In this document: one piece after another, positions 1 to 7,343 of the stretch | Layout: every line of letters starts with the position of its first letter | How positions within the stretch are numbered: the stretch's first letter is position 1 | Assembly (NCBI GenBank): GCA_038323965.1 | Contig: JBBQHM010000088.1 | Location: 1-9,468, forward strand | Direction: 5' to 3' | DNA: 9,468 bases | Source: JBBQHM01 sp038323965 | GTDB taxonomy: Bacteria > Verrucomicrobiota > Verrucomicrobiia > Chthoniobacterales > UBA10450 | The notes under the pieces: model-generated | Seen by the model: only the letters and a program-made list of their open reading frames with translations | What the model was told of the DNA's origin: nothing | Databases searched by the model: none | Program-made: the position numbers and the translations under genes

Positions 1-179
1 CCGTAGCACCAGCCGGCGGTCCCGTTCCCGCCGTGGCGACTCAACCGGCAAACTCTCCGAAGCCCGAAGATCTTGCCGTGGGTGCTGTCGTCCCGAACAG
101 CTATCCGGCTGCTGCAGTCGCGCCGCCGGCGTCAGCGGCGCCAACGGTGCGACCGCCAGAGCCCGGACCGCGCCCGTAG
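1..179 (+). CDS. C-terminal tail of an unidentified Pro/Ala-rich protein (partial)
   Basis: The frame whose first whole codon begins at position 3 stays open for 58 codons and ends at TAG 177-179. It runs off the left edge, so the start and main domain are missing. The visible part is low-complexity, rich in Pro, Ala and Val (for example near the end APPASAAPTVRPPEPGPRP), as in disordered linkers or tails of envelope proteins. No catalytic or structural motif is visible, so no function is assigned. It converges on phoU with only 8 bp between the two stop codons and no hairpin plus T-run terminator between them. The open frame could in principle be chance in GC-rich DNA, but its composition and its neat stop just before phoU favour a real gene end. 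Confidence 0.5.
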   Translation, partial: VAPAGGPVPAVATQPANSPKPEDLAVGAVVPNSYPAAAVAPPASAAPTVRPPEPGPRP

Positions 180-187
180 GTATTCGA

Positions 188-880
188 TCAGGTAGCGACG
201 TCGCGCTGATGACGGATGTCTTCGGCCGCCGCGGCGTAGACCGCATCTTCCGCGATGTTGGTCGCGTGATCGCCGACGCGTTCAAGGCAACGCGCGACGA
301 AGACGAGGTTCAGGTAGCCGCGTAGCTGCTCCGGATCTTCGGCCATGCGCTGGATTAATTTTCGGCCCGCCACACGGTTCAAGTCGTCTAATTTCTGGTC
401 GCGTGGAATCAGCGCCCGCCCCAGCTCCACATCTTCCCGCACATAAGCGTCGACGCTGTCCTTGAACATGGCCATGGCGTGTTCGTACATCGGTTTAATC
501 AACTCGACTTCGTGCAAGGGAGGGTGCTGATTCAGCTTGCGGGCCCGCCGCGCTATGTTCGTTCCCTGATCAGCCATTCGCTCAAGGTTTGATGACAACT
601 TCATCGCGGCGACGACTCGGCGCAGATCGGACGCGACCGGCTGAAAACGCAGCAAAATATCGACGCCGTCTTTGTCGATTTGTTTCTCGAATTGATCGAT
701 CTCCTCGTCATCAGCGATGGCATTGGCACAGAGATCGGTGTTCCGCTCGAACAGGCCTTTCATCGCGCAGTGAATGCTTCGTTCAGTCAAACTGGCCATT
801 GTCAGAACGCTGTTCCGGAGGGAGCGCAGCACTTCGTCGAAGGTGCCAAGAATATGACGTGGAGTTTCCATAAGGCTCAA
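188..880 (-). CDS. phoU: Phosphate transport regulator PhoU
   Basis: PhoU is a cytoplasmic helical protein that restrains Pst uptake and, in species with PhoR/PhoB, passes the phosphate-replete signal to the kinase. The 230-residue length is usual. Two tandem PhoU repeats each carry the metal-binding signature: E100-RMADQGTN with D104 and N108, and E200-RVGDHATNIAED with D204, N208 and D212. It is the last gene of the pst operon. The start is uncertain: TTG at 880-878 overlaps the pstB stop by 4 bp (TTGA), while an in-frame ATG lies at 871-869 and would give 227 residues. Neither has a clear Shine-Dalgarno sequence. TTG gives classic stop-start coupling; ATG is the stronger codon. Identity is secure from the paired motifs and the context. 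Confidence 0.96.
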   Translation of the reverse strand: MSLMETPRHILGTFDEVLRSLRNSVLTMASLTERSIHCAMKGLFERNTDLCANAIADDEEIDQFEKQIDKDGVDILLRFQPVASDLRRVVAAMKLSSNLERMADQGTNIARRARKLNQHPPLHEVELIKPMYEHAMAMFKDSVDAYVREDVELGRALIPRDQKLDDLNRVAGRKLIQRMAEDPEQLRGYLNLVFVARCLERVGDHATNIAEDAVYAAAAEDIRHQRDVAT

Positions 881-1701
881 CCGAATCGGCCGGTAATGTA
901 ATCCTCGGTCTGGCGTTGCGAAGGGTTAGAGAAAATCTTCCCGGTGTTGCCGTATTCAATCAGTCGCCCGAGATAAAAGAACGCGGTAAAATCCGAGCAG
1001 CGACCGGCCTGCTGCATGTTGTGCGTGACGATCACGATGGTGTAATCGCGCTTCAACTGGTGGATAAGCTCTTCGATTCGCGCCGTCGCGATGGGATCGA
1101 GCGCCGAGCACGGTTCATCCATCAGGATCACTTCGGGCTCGACCGCAAGAGCGCGCGCGATGCAGAGGCGTTGCTGCTGTCCGCCCGACAAACTGAACGC
1201 GTTCTTATCGAGACGATCCTTGACCTCGTCCCACAGCGCCGCGGAGCGCAGGCTCTTCTCGACCGCTTCGTTAATGCTCGATTTCCGGGACACACCCGCG
1301 ACACGCAGACCGTAGGCAATGTTGTCGTAAATCGATTTGGGAAATGGATTCGATTTTTGGAAGACCATGCCAACCCGCCGGCGTAAATCGACGACATCAA
1401 CCTCCGTGCCGTTAACATCGCTGCCTCCAATCCGAATGGCGCCGCTGGTGATGCGTGCGCCGGGCACGAGATCGTTCATTCGGTTGATGCAGCGCAATAA
1501 TGTCGTTTTGCCGCAACCGGATGGCCCGATGAATGCCGTGACGGCGCATGGCGGCACCTCGAGATTTATTTGATACAGCACCTGGTGATCGCCGTAGGCG
1601 AAATCGACCGCGTCGACGTCGATCAGCGGCCGGCTCGGTTCTGCCTGCGCCGTCCCGACGGTTGCTGGTACTGCTTGAGCCTCGGGCATCTCAGCTACCA
1701 T
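877..1701 (-). CDS. pstB: Phosphate ABC transporter ATP-binding protein PstB
   Basis: This is the ATPase that powers inward phosphate transport through PstC/PstA at the inner membrane face. All ABC elements are in order in the 274 residues: Walker A GPSGCGKTT (59-67), Q-loop VFQKSNPFP with Q115, signature LSGGQQQRL (171-179), Walker B VILMDEP (191-197) and the switch histidine H227 in VTHNMQ. The FQKSNPFPKSIYDNIAYG stretch and the C-terminal YITGRFG are typical of PstB rather than other importers. About 25 N-terminal residues precede the ABC core and are longer than in the E. coli protein; a second ATG at codon 5 (1689-1687) is possible. The start overlaps the pstA stop by 7 bp and the end overlaps phoU by 4 bp, so translation is probably coupled. 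Confidence 0.97.
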   Translation of the reverse strand: MVAEMPEAQAVPATVGTAQAEPSRPLIDVDAVDFAYGDHQVLYQINLEVPPCAVTAFIGPSGCGKTTLLRCINRMNDLVPGARITSGAIRIGGSDVNGTEVDVVDLRRRVGMVFQKSNPFPKSIYDNIAYGLRVAGVSRKSSINEAVEKSLRSAALWDEVKDRLDKNAFSLSGGQQQRLCIARALAVEPEVILMDEPCSALDPIATARIEELIHQLKRDYTIVIVTHNMQQAGRCSDFTAFFYLGRLIEYGNTGKIFSNPSQRQTEDYITGRFG

Positions 1702-2720
1702 TGTAGACGTGCTCTCGCCCGGGTGCGCAGGATGATCGACGACAACGCGATCAGCATCACCAGTGCGAGGAAAACAAACGCGGCACCGTACTGCACGCGC
1801 TCGGTGTATTCATTCTGCGGGATCTTCGTGCTGACGACGTAGATGTGATACGGCAGCGCCATCACACCCTGGAAAAAGAAATCAATGAAACGGGTCACCT
1901 CCCACGGCATCGAGTCCCGGGTGGCGTAGGCGGCAGTAAACATGATGGGCGCGGTCTCGCCTGCGACGCGGGCGATGCCGAGAATCGACGAAGTCAGAAT
2001 GCCGGGCATGGCATAGGGCAGCACATTCTTGCGAATCGTCTGCCACTTCGTTGCCCCGAGCGCGAGAGAACCTTCCCGCAAGTTCTGGGGTACCGCGCGG
2101 AGGGATTCTTCGCTCGCGGTGATGATCGCCGGCAGCACCATGAAACCAAGAGTAAACCACCCGGCGATGAGCGAGACATTCCAGCCGAAGAAAATGACGA
2201 AAAGGCCAAAGCCGAAGAGCCCGAAAACAATCGACGGAACACCCGCGAGATTGAGAATTGCCAGGCGGACCATGCGAATGCCGCGGCCGTTCCGGCTGTA
2301 TTCACTCAGGTAAATGGCGCTGCTGATTCCGATGGCAAGGGCCAGCGTCATCGATCCGATGACGAGCAGCGCGCTGCCAACGATGCAGGGCCAGATACCG
2401 CCGGCGGAATAGGCGACGCTCATGGCCTCGACCTGTTCGGCCGGGTGTTCGCTTTGCCAGTGTCGAAATTCGCGGTCGCCCATCGTTTGCTTCGCGCCGT
2501 GGTAGTCAAAAACATAGAGCGTCTCCGGCGCTTCAGTCAGGAAAGGCACATTGATAAACGGCGGACGACTGATGAAAACCGTGCGACCTCCCTTGATCGC
2601 GATATCCGCGAAGATGTAGGTCGCGCACGCGAGCACGAAATAAGTTGCGAGCCGAAAACTCCAGAAGGCGATGCCTTGCGCGGCCCGCGTGCGCCGTCGG
2701 TTCGAAGGAACGGTAATCAT
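1695..2720 (-). CDS. pstA: Phosphate ABC transporter permease PstA
   Basis: This is one of the two membrane permeases forming the phosphate channel with PstC. It has 341 residues, against about 296 in E. coli. TM1 is near residues 22-41. A periplasmic loop of about 60 residues (about 45-107) follows and contains a soluble stretch FDYHGAKQTMGDREFRHW. The permease core begins near 108 with GGIWPCIVGSALLV. The cytoplasmic EAA-type loop that docks on PstB is REGSLALGATKWQTIR (215-230) followed by NVLP; the GETAPIMF segment (254-261) is characteristic of PstA. The ATG at 2720-2718 directly follows the pstC TAA (2723-2721) without a gap, and the stop overlaps pstB by 7 bp, so it lies in the middle of one operon. 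The extra loop accounts for the added length compared with E. coli. Confidence 0.96.
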   Translation of the reverse strand: MITVPSNRRRTRAAQGIAFWSFRLATYFVLACATYIFADIAIKGGRTVFISRPPFINVPFLTEAPETLYVFDYHGAKQTMGDREFRHWQSEHPAEQVEAMSVAYSAGGIWPCIVGSALLVIGSMTLALAIGISSAIYLSEYSRNGRGIRMVRLAILNLAGVPSIVFGLFGFGLFVIFFGWNVSLIAGWFTLGFMVLPAIITASEESLRAVPQNLREGSLALGATKWQTIRKNVLPYAMPGILTSSILGIARVAGETAPIMFTAAYATRDSMPWEVTRFIDFFFQGVMALPYHIYVVSTKIPQNEYTERVQYGAAFVFLALVMLIALSSIILRTRARARLQW

Positions 2721-4283
2721 TTACCCGATGCTCATGCGGTAACGCTGGGCGATGCGTTGCGCCGTGTAATTAATTAGCAAAGTCACCGCGAAAAGAACGA
2801 GCCCTACCATGAAAAGCGCGCGGTAATGAATGCTGCCGCGCACTACTTCGCCCATCTCCTGCGCGATGATACCCGTCATGGTGTGAACCGGTTGGAAAAA
2901 TGCGCCGAGGCCTTCCGTGAAATCGGGGATCGCGATGCGATTACCCGCACAGAGCAACACCACCATCGTCTCGCCGATGACCCGTCCAAACCCGAGCAAA
3001 ATCGCGGAGACGATGCCGGAAATCGATGCCGGCACCAGAACGCGCCCGATGGTCTGCAGACGATTCGCGCCCAGCGCATAAGAGGCCTCCTTGAAACCGC
3101 GCGGGACATTCCGTAACGCGTCTTCGGAAAGGGTGAAAATCGTGGGCACCGCCATCAACGCCAGCAGCGCGCCGGCCGTAAAGACATTGAGTCGTTCGGT
3201 GATCGGAAAAAACGGCACCCACGCAAACCACGCCGATTCGGAAGCGGTCCGAAGCGCCTGGCCGACGACAGCAATGCCAAAGAAACCGAGCACGACCGAG
3301 GGGATGGCGGAGATGAACTCGATATATGGCTTGATGATATTCTGCTCGGAGCGGGTGGCAATTTCGCTCACGTAAATGGCGGACGCGACGCCCAGCGGCA
3401 TGGCGATGATGAGCGCCACGGCGGACACCATCAACGAGCCCACCAGCAGCGGGACGATGCCGTACCAATCCTGCCAAAAGCTCGCGGTAATCCATTGGCG
3501 GCCAAACAGGAATGAAGTAATCGATCGCGACCAGGCCACGGGCTCCCTCGGATTCCAGCTGCGCAACCGGTTCGCCTGTCCATCGAACGCTCCGAGGTAA
3601 TTGCGGACGCTCGTTTTCCAGCGATCGAGCGAACGTTGCGCGCCGGCATCGGAGAGTGTGGGCGCTGATTGCAAAACGCTGGCGAGCCGGCCTGCCATGT
3701 TTGCACGCAGGTCGTCATACGCAGCCGCGGAAGATTGCAGGGCACCGATTTGGGTAGCGAGTTCCGCGGCTTGCACCGGTTCGCTTACCACCGGCTGCGA
3801 ACCATTATTTTCGCGATCCGGACTTCCGAAAAAACGATCGCGCACCGCGACTGCCTGATCGCTTAAATCTGAAACCAACCCCGCGAGGTCGGAGCCAGCG
3901 TCGCCGAATTCTTCCGAGAAACGATCGAGCGGAGCAAGATCGGTTTGGACATCAGCCTCCCCTCGCCCGGCCAGCGCGAGCGAACGCATCTCGCGCATTC
4001 GGACCTGATTGAGAGAACGCGCCAGGGCGGCATGCGCGTCGGCTTGTTCGCGAATGATGTCGACGAACTCCAAGCCGCAGGCCCGATAGGCGCGAACGTT
4101 TCGCAGATTTTGCCCAAAAAAACCGAACCCTTCCCGACACAGGAAAAGGGTAATTAATGCGAGCACGACCACCGCGACGAACGCATTTCCGCCGAAAAAG
4201 ATCTCGATGCCTTTTTCGCGTAAACTGCTGGAGCGACGCGCAGGGCGCGGGCGAACCGGGGCGGGTGGGACCACTGGCGGCAT
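2721..4283 (-). CDS. pstC: Phosphate ABC transporter permease PstC with a large periplasmic insertion
   Basis: This is the partner permease of PstA. At 520 residues it is about 200 longer than E. coli PstC (319). A Pro/Arg-rich cytoplasmic N-terminus (1-25) leads into TM1 (about 33-50). Residues about 55-255 form a hydrophilic, Ala/Leu/Asp/Arg-rich and mostly helical-looking segment before the ordinary permease core starts near 275 (YGIVPLLVGSLMVSAVALII). The core has the EAA-type PstB-docking loop KEASYALGANRLQTIG (398-413) followed by RVLVP, and the GFGRVIGETMVV segment (431-442). Extended PstC proteins are known in proteobacteria, where the N-terminal region is catalogued as DUF3708; whether this region is homologous I cannot tell by eye. 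It is the first gene of the operon; ATG at 4283-4281 follows a divergent control region. No clear ribosome-binding site is visible. Confidence 0.95.
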   Translation of the reverse strand: MPPVVPPAPVRPRPARRSSSLREKGIEIFFGGNAFVAVVVLALITLFLCREGFGFFGQNLRNVRAYRACGLEFVDIIREQADAHAALARSLNQVRMREMRSLALAGRGEADVQTDLAPLDRFSEEFGDAGSDLAGLVSDLSDQAVAVRDRFFGSPDRENNGSQPVVSEPVQAAELATQIGALQSSAAAYDDLRANMAGRLASVLQSAPTLSDAGAQRSLDRWKTSVRNYLGAFDGQANRLRSWNPREPVAWSRSITSFLFGRQWITASFWQDWYGIVPLLVGSLMVSAVALIIAMPLGVASAIYVSEIATRSEQNIIKPYIEFISAIPSVVLGFFGIAVVGQALRTASESAWFAWVPFFPITERLNVFTAGALLALMAVPTIFTLSEDALRNVPRGFKEASYALGANRLQTIGRVLVPASISGIVSAILLGFGRVIGETMVVLLCAGNRIAIPDFTEGLGAFFQPVHTMTGIIAQEMGEVVRGSIHYRALFMVGLVLFAVTLLINYTAQRIAQRYRMSIG

Positions 4284-4393
4284 GGGTCGACACGATGCGG
4301 ACGCGCCGGAATTGCTTCAATGAGTTTGATGTTACGATTCTGTGACGAAATCGCAGAAACTTTGCGGGATCGGGGCGGCGCGGCTTACCTTGG
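4284..4393. promoter_or_regulatory. Divergent promoter region between pstC and ppk1
   Basis: These 110 bp separate the start of the pst operon (minus strand) from ppk1 (plus strand), so both promoters must lie here or inside the opposite gene. It is locally AT-richer around 4316-4360 than its surroundings, as expected of a promoter. I could not identify convincing sigma-70 -35/-10 pairs in either direction. The Pho-box-like repeat lies near its centre. Confidence 0.6.
4329..4348. promoter_or_regulatory. Pho-box-like direct repeat (candidate PhoB-type operator)
   Basis: Two 8-bp units, TGTTACGA (4330-4337) and TGTGACGA (4341-4348), match at 7 of 8 positions and repeat with an 11-bp period. 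That is the spacing of the E. coli Pho box, where 7-bp half-sites are separated by 4 bp. Read on the plus strand, ATGTTAC-GATT-CTGTGAC aligns with the CTGTCAT-N4-CTGTCAC consensus, the second half at 6 of 7 positions. The site lies 46 bp from the pstC start and 45 bp from the ppk1 GTG, so it could serve either or both. PhoB-family control of pst and ppk is known in other bacteria; its use here is inference. Confidence 0.5.
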
Positions 4394-6616
4394 GTGATGC
4401 CCTCCAACCCTGCGTCCGCGGTCGAAATACCGCAGCCCATGGACCTGCCAGGGATCGAACCGGCGCCGGCGCGGATCTTCTCCGCACCCGAGAATTTCAT
4501 CAATCGCGAGTTGAGCTGGCTGGAGTTCAACCGGCGCGTGCTGGAAGAGGCGCAGGATGCCACCCAACCGCTGATCGAGCGGGTGAAATTCCTCACCATT
4601 TTCAGCTCAAATCTCGATGAGTTTTTCGAGATCCGTGTCGCTGGCATCAAGCAACAAATTGAGAGCGAGACGAGCGACACCGGTGCCGACGGCTTGAGCC
4701 CCACGGAAACGTTCAACGCCATCCAGCGGGTGGTGCGGGAACTGGTGCAGACGCAATACGCGCTGTGGAACGATGAGCTGATGCCGGTACTCGCGAAAAG
4801 CGGAATCCGCATCCACAACGTCGCTGAGCTGAATGTGAAACGCGCGGCGTGGGCCCGACGTTTTTTCCAGGAAGAAGTGTTCCCCATGCTCACGCCCCTG
4901 GCCGTCGACGCGAGTCATCCCTTCCCGCAACTGCTGAACAAAAGTCACAACCTCCTCGTCCGCGCGCGGGCCGAGAAACGTGGCGAATTACTTCACGCCA
5001 TTGTGCAGGTCCCGCGAGTACTATCACGCCTCATCGCGATGCCGCGCAGTAAAGGCGATGACGAGCCCTGGGATTACATTTATCTCGCGTCGCTGATCAA
5101 GCATCACATCGCCGACCTTTTTCCCGGCATGATCCTCGATGGCGTTCACCCATTTCGGGTCACGCGCAACAGCGATCTATACGTGGACGAGGAAGAGGCC
5201 GATAACCTCCTTCGCACCATCGAGCAGGAGCTTCGCCGGTCGAGCCGCGGGGACGCCGTTCGCCTGGAGGTTGAGACCGATTGTCCCAAGGAATTCCGCG
5301 AGTTGTTGCTCGAGTTTTTCGAGTTAGGCGAAGCGGATCTCTACCGCATCGACGGTCCACTTTCGATGACGCATCTACTCCCGCTGGTGACGAATGATGC
5401 CTTCGCGAAATTCAAGGACCGCCCCTTCCAGCCTGCGCGCAATCCTGCCTTGCCGCCGCAGGCCGACACTTTCGATGTGATGCGCAAACAGGACATTCTG
5501 CTGCACCATCCCTACGAAAGTTTCGACCCAATCGTTGAATTCATCGAGGCGGCGGCGAGCGATCCGCATGTGCTCGCGATCAAGATCACGCTGTATCGCA
5601 CCAGCGGCGATTCGCCCATCGTCGAAGCGCTCATTGAAGCCGCCAATGCCGGCAAGCAAGTCACCGCCTTGGTCGAGTTGCGGGCGCGCTTCGATGAAGC
5701 AGCAAACATCCAATGGGCGCGCCGACTGGAGGAAGCGGGCGCGCATGTGGTCTACGGCGTCGTAGGATTAAAAACCCACTGCAAAGCATTGCTCATCGTG
5801 CGGCGCGATACGGACCGCCTCCGCCAATATGTGCACCTGGGCACGGGAAACTATCACCCGCGAACCGCTCGCATTTACACCGACTTCAGCCTCTTCACCA
5901 CGGCGCCGGAGTTAACCGATGAGGTCGCGATCGTGTTCAACACTCTCACCGGTCTGGCCGGTTACCCAGGCTCGAAGAAGCTCCTCGTCGCGCCTTTCGA
6001 TCTCCATCAACGCGTGCTCGGGATGATCGAGCGCGAACGCGATCACGCCCTCGCGGGCAGGGAAGGCCGCATCGTCGTCAAATTGAACTCCCTGGTCGAC
6101 GAGGAGATCATCGTAAAACTTTACGAGGCCTCCGGTGCCGGCGTGAAGATCGACCTGATCGTGCGCGGCATCTGTTGTCTGCGTCCGCAGCTTCCGGGGA
6201 TCAGCGAAAACATCCGCGTGATCAGCATCGTCGGCAGGTTTCTCGAGCACAGCCGAATCTATTACTTCGCCAACGACGGCAGCCCCGATGTTTACCTTTC
6301 GAGCGCCGATTGGATGCCGCGCAATTTTCTTCGGCGCGTCGAGATCGCGTTTCCGATCGAGCAACCGTCGCTGTGTGAGGAGATCATCAAGGAAGTGATT
6401 CCGACCTACCTAAAGGACAAAGTGAAGGCCCGTGAACTGCAGCCGGATGGGACCTACTTGCGACTGCAAACCGCGGAGGGCGCCACCAAATCGCAGGCGC
6501 AATTACACTTCCGCAATCGCGCGCGCCGACACGCTCGCCAGCTGGCTGAATCGCAGGTCGCGCCCTCCGTGAAACTTGTCCCTATCTCCACCGCCGCGCG
6601 CAAAGAGCGGACGTGA
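4394..6616 (+). CDS. ppk1: Polyphosphate kinase PPK1
   Basis: PPK1 reversibly transfers the terminal phosphate of ATP to a growing polyphosphate chain through a phosphohistidine intermediate. At 740 residues it is a little longer than E. coli PPK (688), mostly through about 30 low-complexity N-terminal residues. Family signatures occur in order: FINRELSWLEFNRRVLEEA (35-53), SSNLDEFFEIRVAG (71-84), YRTSGDSPIVEALIEAA, LKTHCKALL containing H462, equivalent to the autophosphorylated His435 of E. coli, and GRFLEHSRIYYFANDG containing H619, equivalent to His592. SSADWMPRNFLRRVE closes the catalytic core. The start may be GTG 4394-4396 or the adjacent ATG 4397-4399; ATG is preferred by codon strength and neither has a clear Shine-Dalgarno. 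It is divergent from pstC, and its stop overlaps the next gene by 4 bp. Confidence 0.97.
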   Translation: MMPSNPASAVEIPQPMDLPGIEPAPARIFSAPENFINRELSWLEFNRRVLEEAQDATQPLIERVKFLTIFSSNLDEFFEIRVAGIKQQIESETSDTGADGLSPTETFNAIQRVVRELVQTQYALWNDELMPVLAKSGIRIHNVAELNVKRAAWARRFFQEEVFPMLTPLAVDASHPFPQLLNKSHNLLVRARAEKRGELLHAIVQVPRVLSRLIAMPRSKGDDEPWDYIYLASLIKHHIADLFPGMILDGVHPFRVTRNSDLYVDEEEADNLLRTIEQELRRSSRGDAVRLEVETDCPKEFRELLLEFFELGEADLYRIDGPLSMTHLLPLVTNDAFAKFKDRPFQPARNPALPPQADTFDVMRKQDILLHHPYESFDPIVEFIEAAASDPHVLAIKITLYRTSGDSPIVEALIEAANAGKQVTALVELRARFDEAANIQWARRLEEAGAHVVYGVVGLKTHCKALLIVRRDTDRLRQYVHLGTGNYHPRTARIYTDFSLFTTAPELTDEVAIVFNTLTGLAGYPGSKKLLVAPFDLHQRVLGMIERERDHALAGREGRIVVKLNSLVDEEIIVKLYEASGAGVKIDLIVRGICCLRPQLPGISENIRVISIVGRFLEHSRIYYFANDGSPDVYLSSADWMPRNFLRRVEIAFPIEQPSLCEEIIKEVIPTYLKDKVKARELQPDGTYLRLQTAEGATKSQAQLHFRNRARRHARQLAESQVAPSVKLVPISTAARKERT

Positions 6617-7299
6617 AACGCGTTCTCGTCATCGATATCGGGGGCACGCATGTGAAACTCATGCTGTCGCGTTCCGAGAAACGGGAATTCGATTCATCCC
6701 CCGGGCTCGCGCCCAGACCGGCCATTAGTCAGATCAAAAAATCCGTGGGCGACTGGAGATACGGTGCGGTTGCGATCGGGTTTCCGGCGCGCGTGCAAAA
6801 TGGCCGCATCATCCAAGACCCGAAAAATCTCGGATCGGGCTGGATTGGTTTCGATTTTAAAAAGGCACTGCGAAAACCTGTCCGGGTGGCCAACGACGCC
6901 GCGCTGCAGGCGCTTGGGAGTTATGAGGGAGGACGAATGTTATTTCTCGGGCTCGGCACCGGACTTGGATCGGCCCTGGTCTGGCCGGGTCACGTCTTGT
7001 CGCTCGAGCTCAGTGAGTTGCCCTATGTAAATTCTGCGAGTCTTGAAACACAACTCGGCAAGGAAGAACTGAAACGTCTCGGGAAAAAAGATTGCGCGAG
7101 CGAGGTCATCGACGTCGTGACGCAGTTGAAAAGCGCTTTTGTGGCCGATTACGTCGTGCTCGGGGGCGGTAACGCCAAACTGCTCGATGAGTTGCCGGAA
7201 AGCGTCGAGCTCGGCCATAACCGCAACGCCTATCTGGGCGGCACACGTCTATGGCAGGTTAATCCGGTGACCCGCCGCAAAAAGTGGAACATCCTCTAA
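6613..7299 (+). CDS. ppgK: ROK-family sugar kinase, probable polyphosphate glucokinase
   Basis: This protein probably phosphorylates glucose using polyphosphate (or ATP). At 228 residues it is somewhat short for the ROK family. It has the N-terminal phosphate-binding motif DIGGTHVKL (8-16), GFPARVQNGRI (56-66), DPKNLGSGWIGFDF (69-82), which resembles the N-x-WIG-x-D segment of polyphosphate glucokinases, the catalytic base D95 in VANDAAL, a second phosphate loop GLGTGLGSAL (113-122), and a late Gly-rich VVLGGGNAKLL. The cysteine zinc motif of transcription-factor-like ROK proteins is absent, as in polyphosphate glucokinases, and there is no DNA-binding domain. The GTG start (6613-6615) overlaps the ppk1 TGA by 4 bp (GTGA), so the two are probably translated together. 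Overlap with the polyphosphate-making enzyme is the main argument for the substrate; a plain ATP-dependent ROK kinase is the alternative. Confidence 0.8.
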   Translation: MKRVLVIDIGGTHVKLMLSRSEKREFDSSPGLAPRPAISQIKKSVGDWRYGAVAIGFPARVQNGRIIQDPKNLGSGWIGFDFKKALRKPVRVANDAALQALGSYEGGRMLFLGLGTGLGSALVWPGHVLSLELSELPYVNSASLETQLGKEELKRLGKKDCASEVIDVVTQLKSAFVADYVVLGGGNAKLLDELPESVELGHNRNAYLGGTRLWQVNPVTRRKKWNIL

Positions 7300-7300
7300 G

Positions 7301-7330
7301 TCATCCCGAGCGAAGCCGAGGGACCCCGTC
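7301..7330. repeat. Candidate copy of a dispersed REP-like intergenic repeat
   Basis: Immediately after the ppgK stop codon lies TCATCCCGAGCGAAGCCGAG continuing GGACCCC. This resembles the short interspersed motif of the type TCATCCTGAGCGAAG...AAGGATC that I recall from intergenic regions of many unrelated bacteria. It contains CCGAG twice, 10 bp apart (7306-7310, 7316-7320), and a 4-bp TCCC/GGGA stem (7304-7307 with 7320-7323). There is no T-run, so it is not an obvious intrinsic terminator. Only one copy is in the window, so its repetitive nature is recalled, not shown. Confidence 0.5.
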
Positions 7331-7343
7331 GCGTCACGAGCGT

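Noticed and set aside
122..142. GC-rich inverted repeat (GCCG/CGGC type) near the left edge considered as a terminator
   Set aside because: It lies inside the open frame of the partial gene, is low-complexity GC sequence, and has no following T-run.
1845..2777. 310-codon plus-strand open frame opposite pstA
   Set aside because: It is fully antisense to a clear permease, is rich in Arg/His/Asp/Glu, has no recognisable motif, and is explained by GC-rich codon bias in the opposite strand.
3952..4893. 313-codon minus-strand open frame spanning the pstC start, the divergent promoter and the ppk1 5' part
   Set aside because: It crosses two confident genes and the control region; composition is low-quality and no domain is visible.
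5912..6364. 150-codon minus-strand frame inside ppk1
   Set aside because: It is antisense to the catalytic core of PPK1, including the H619 motif region, which fixes the true frame.
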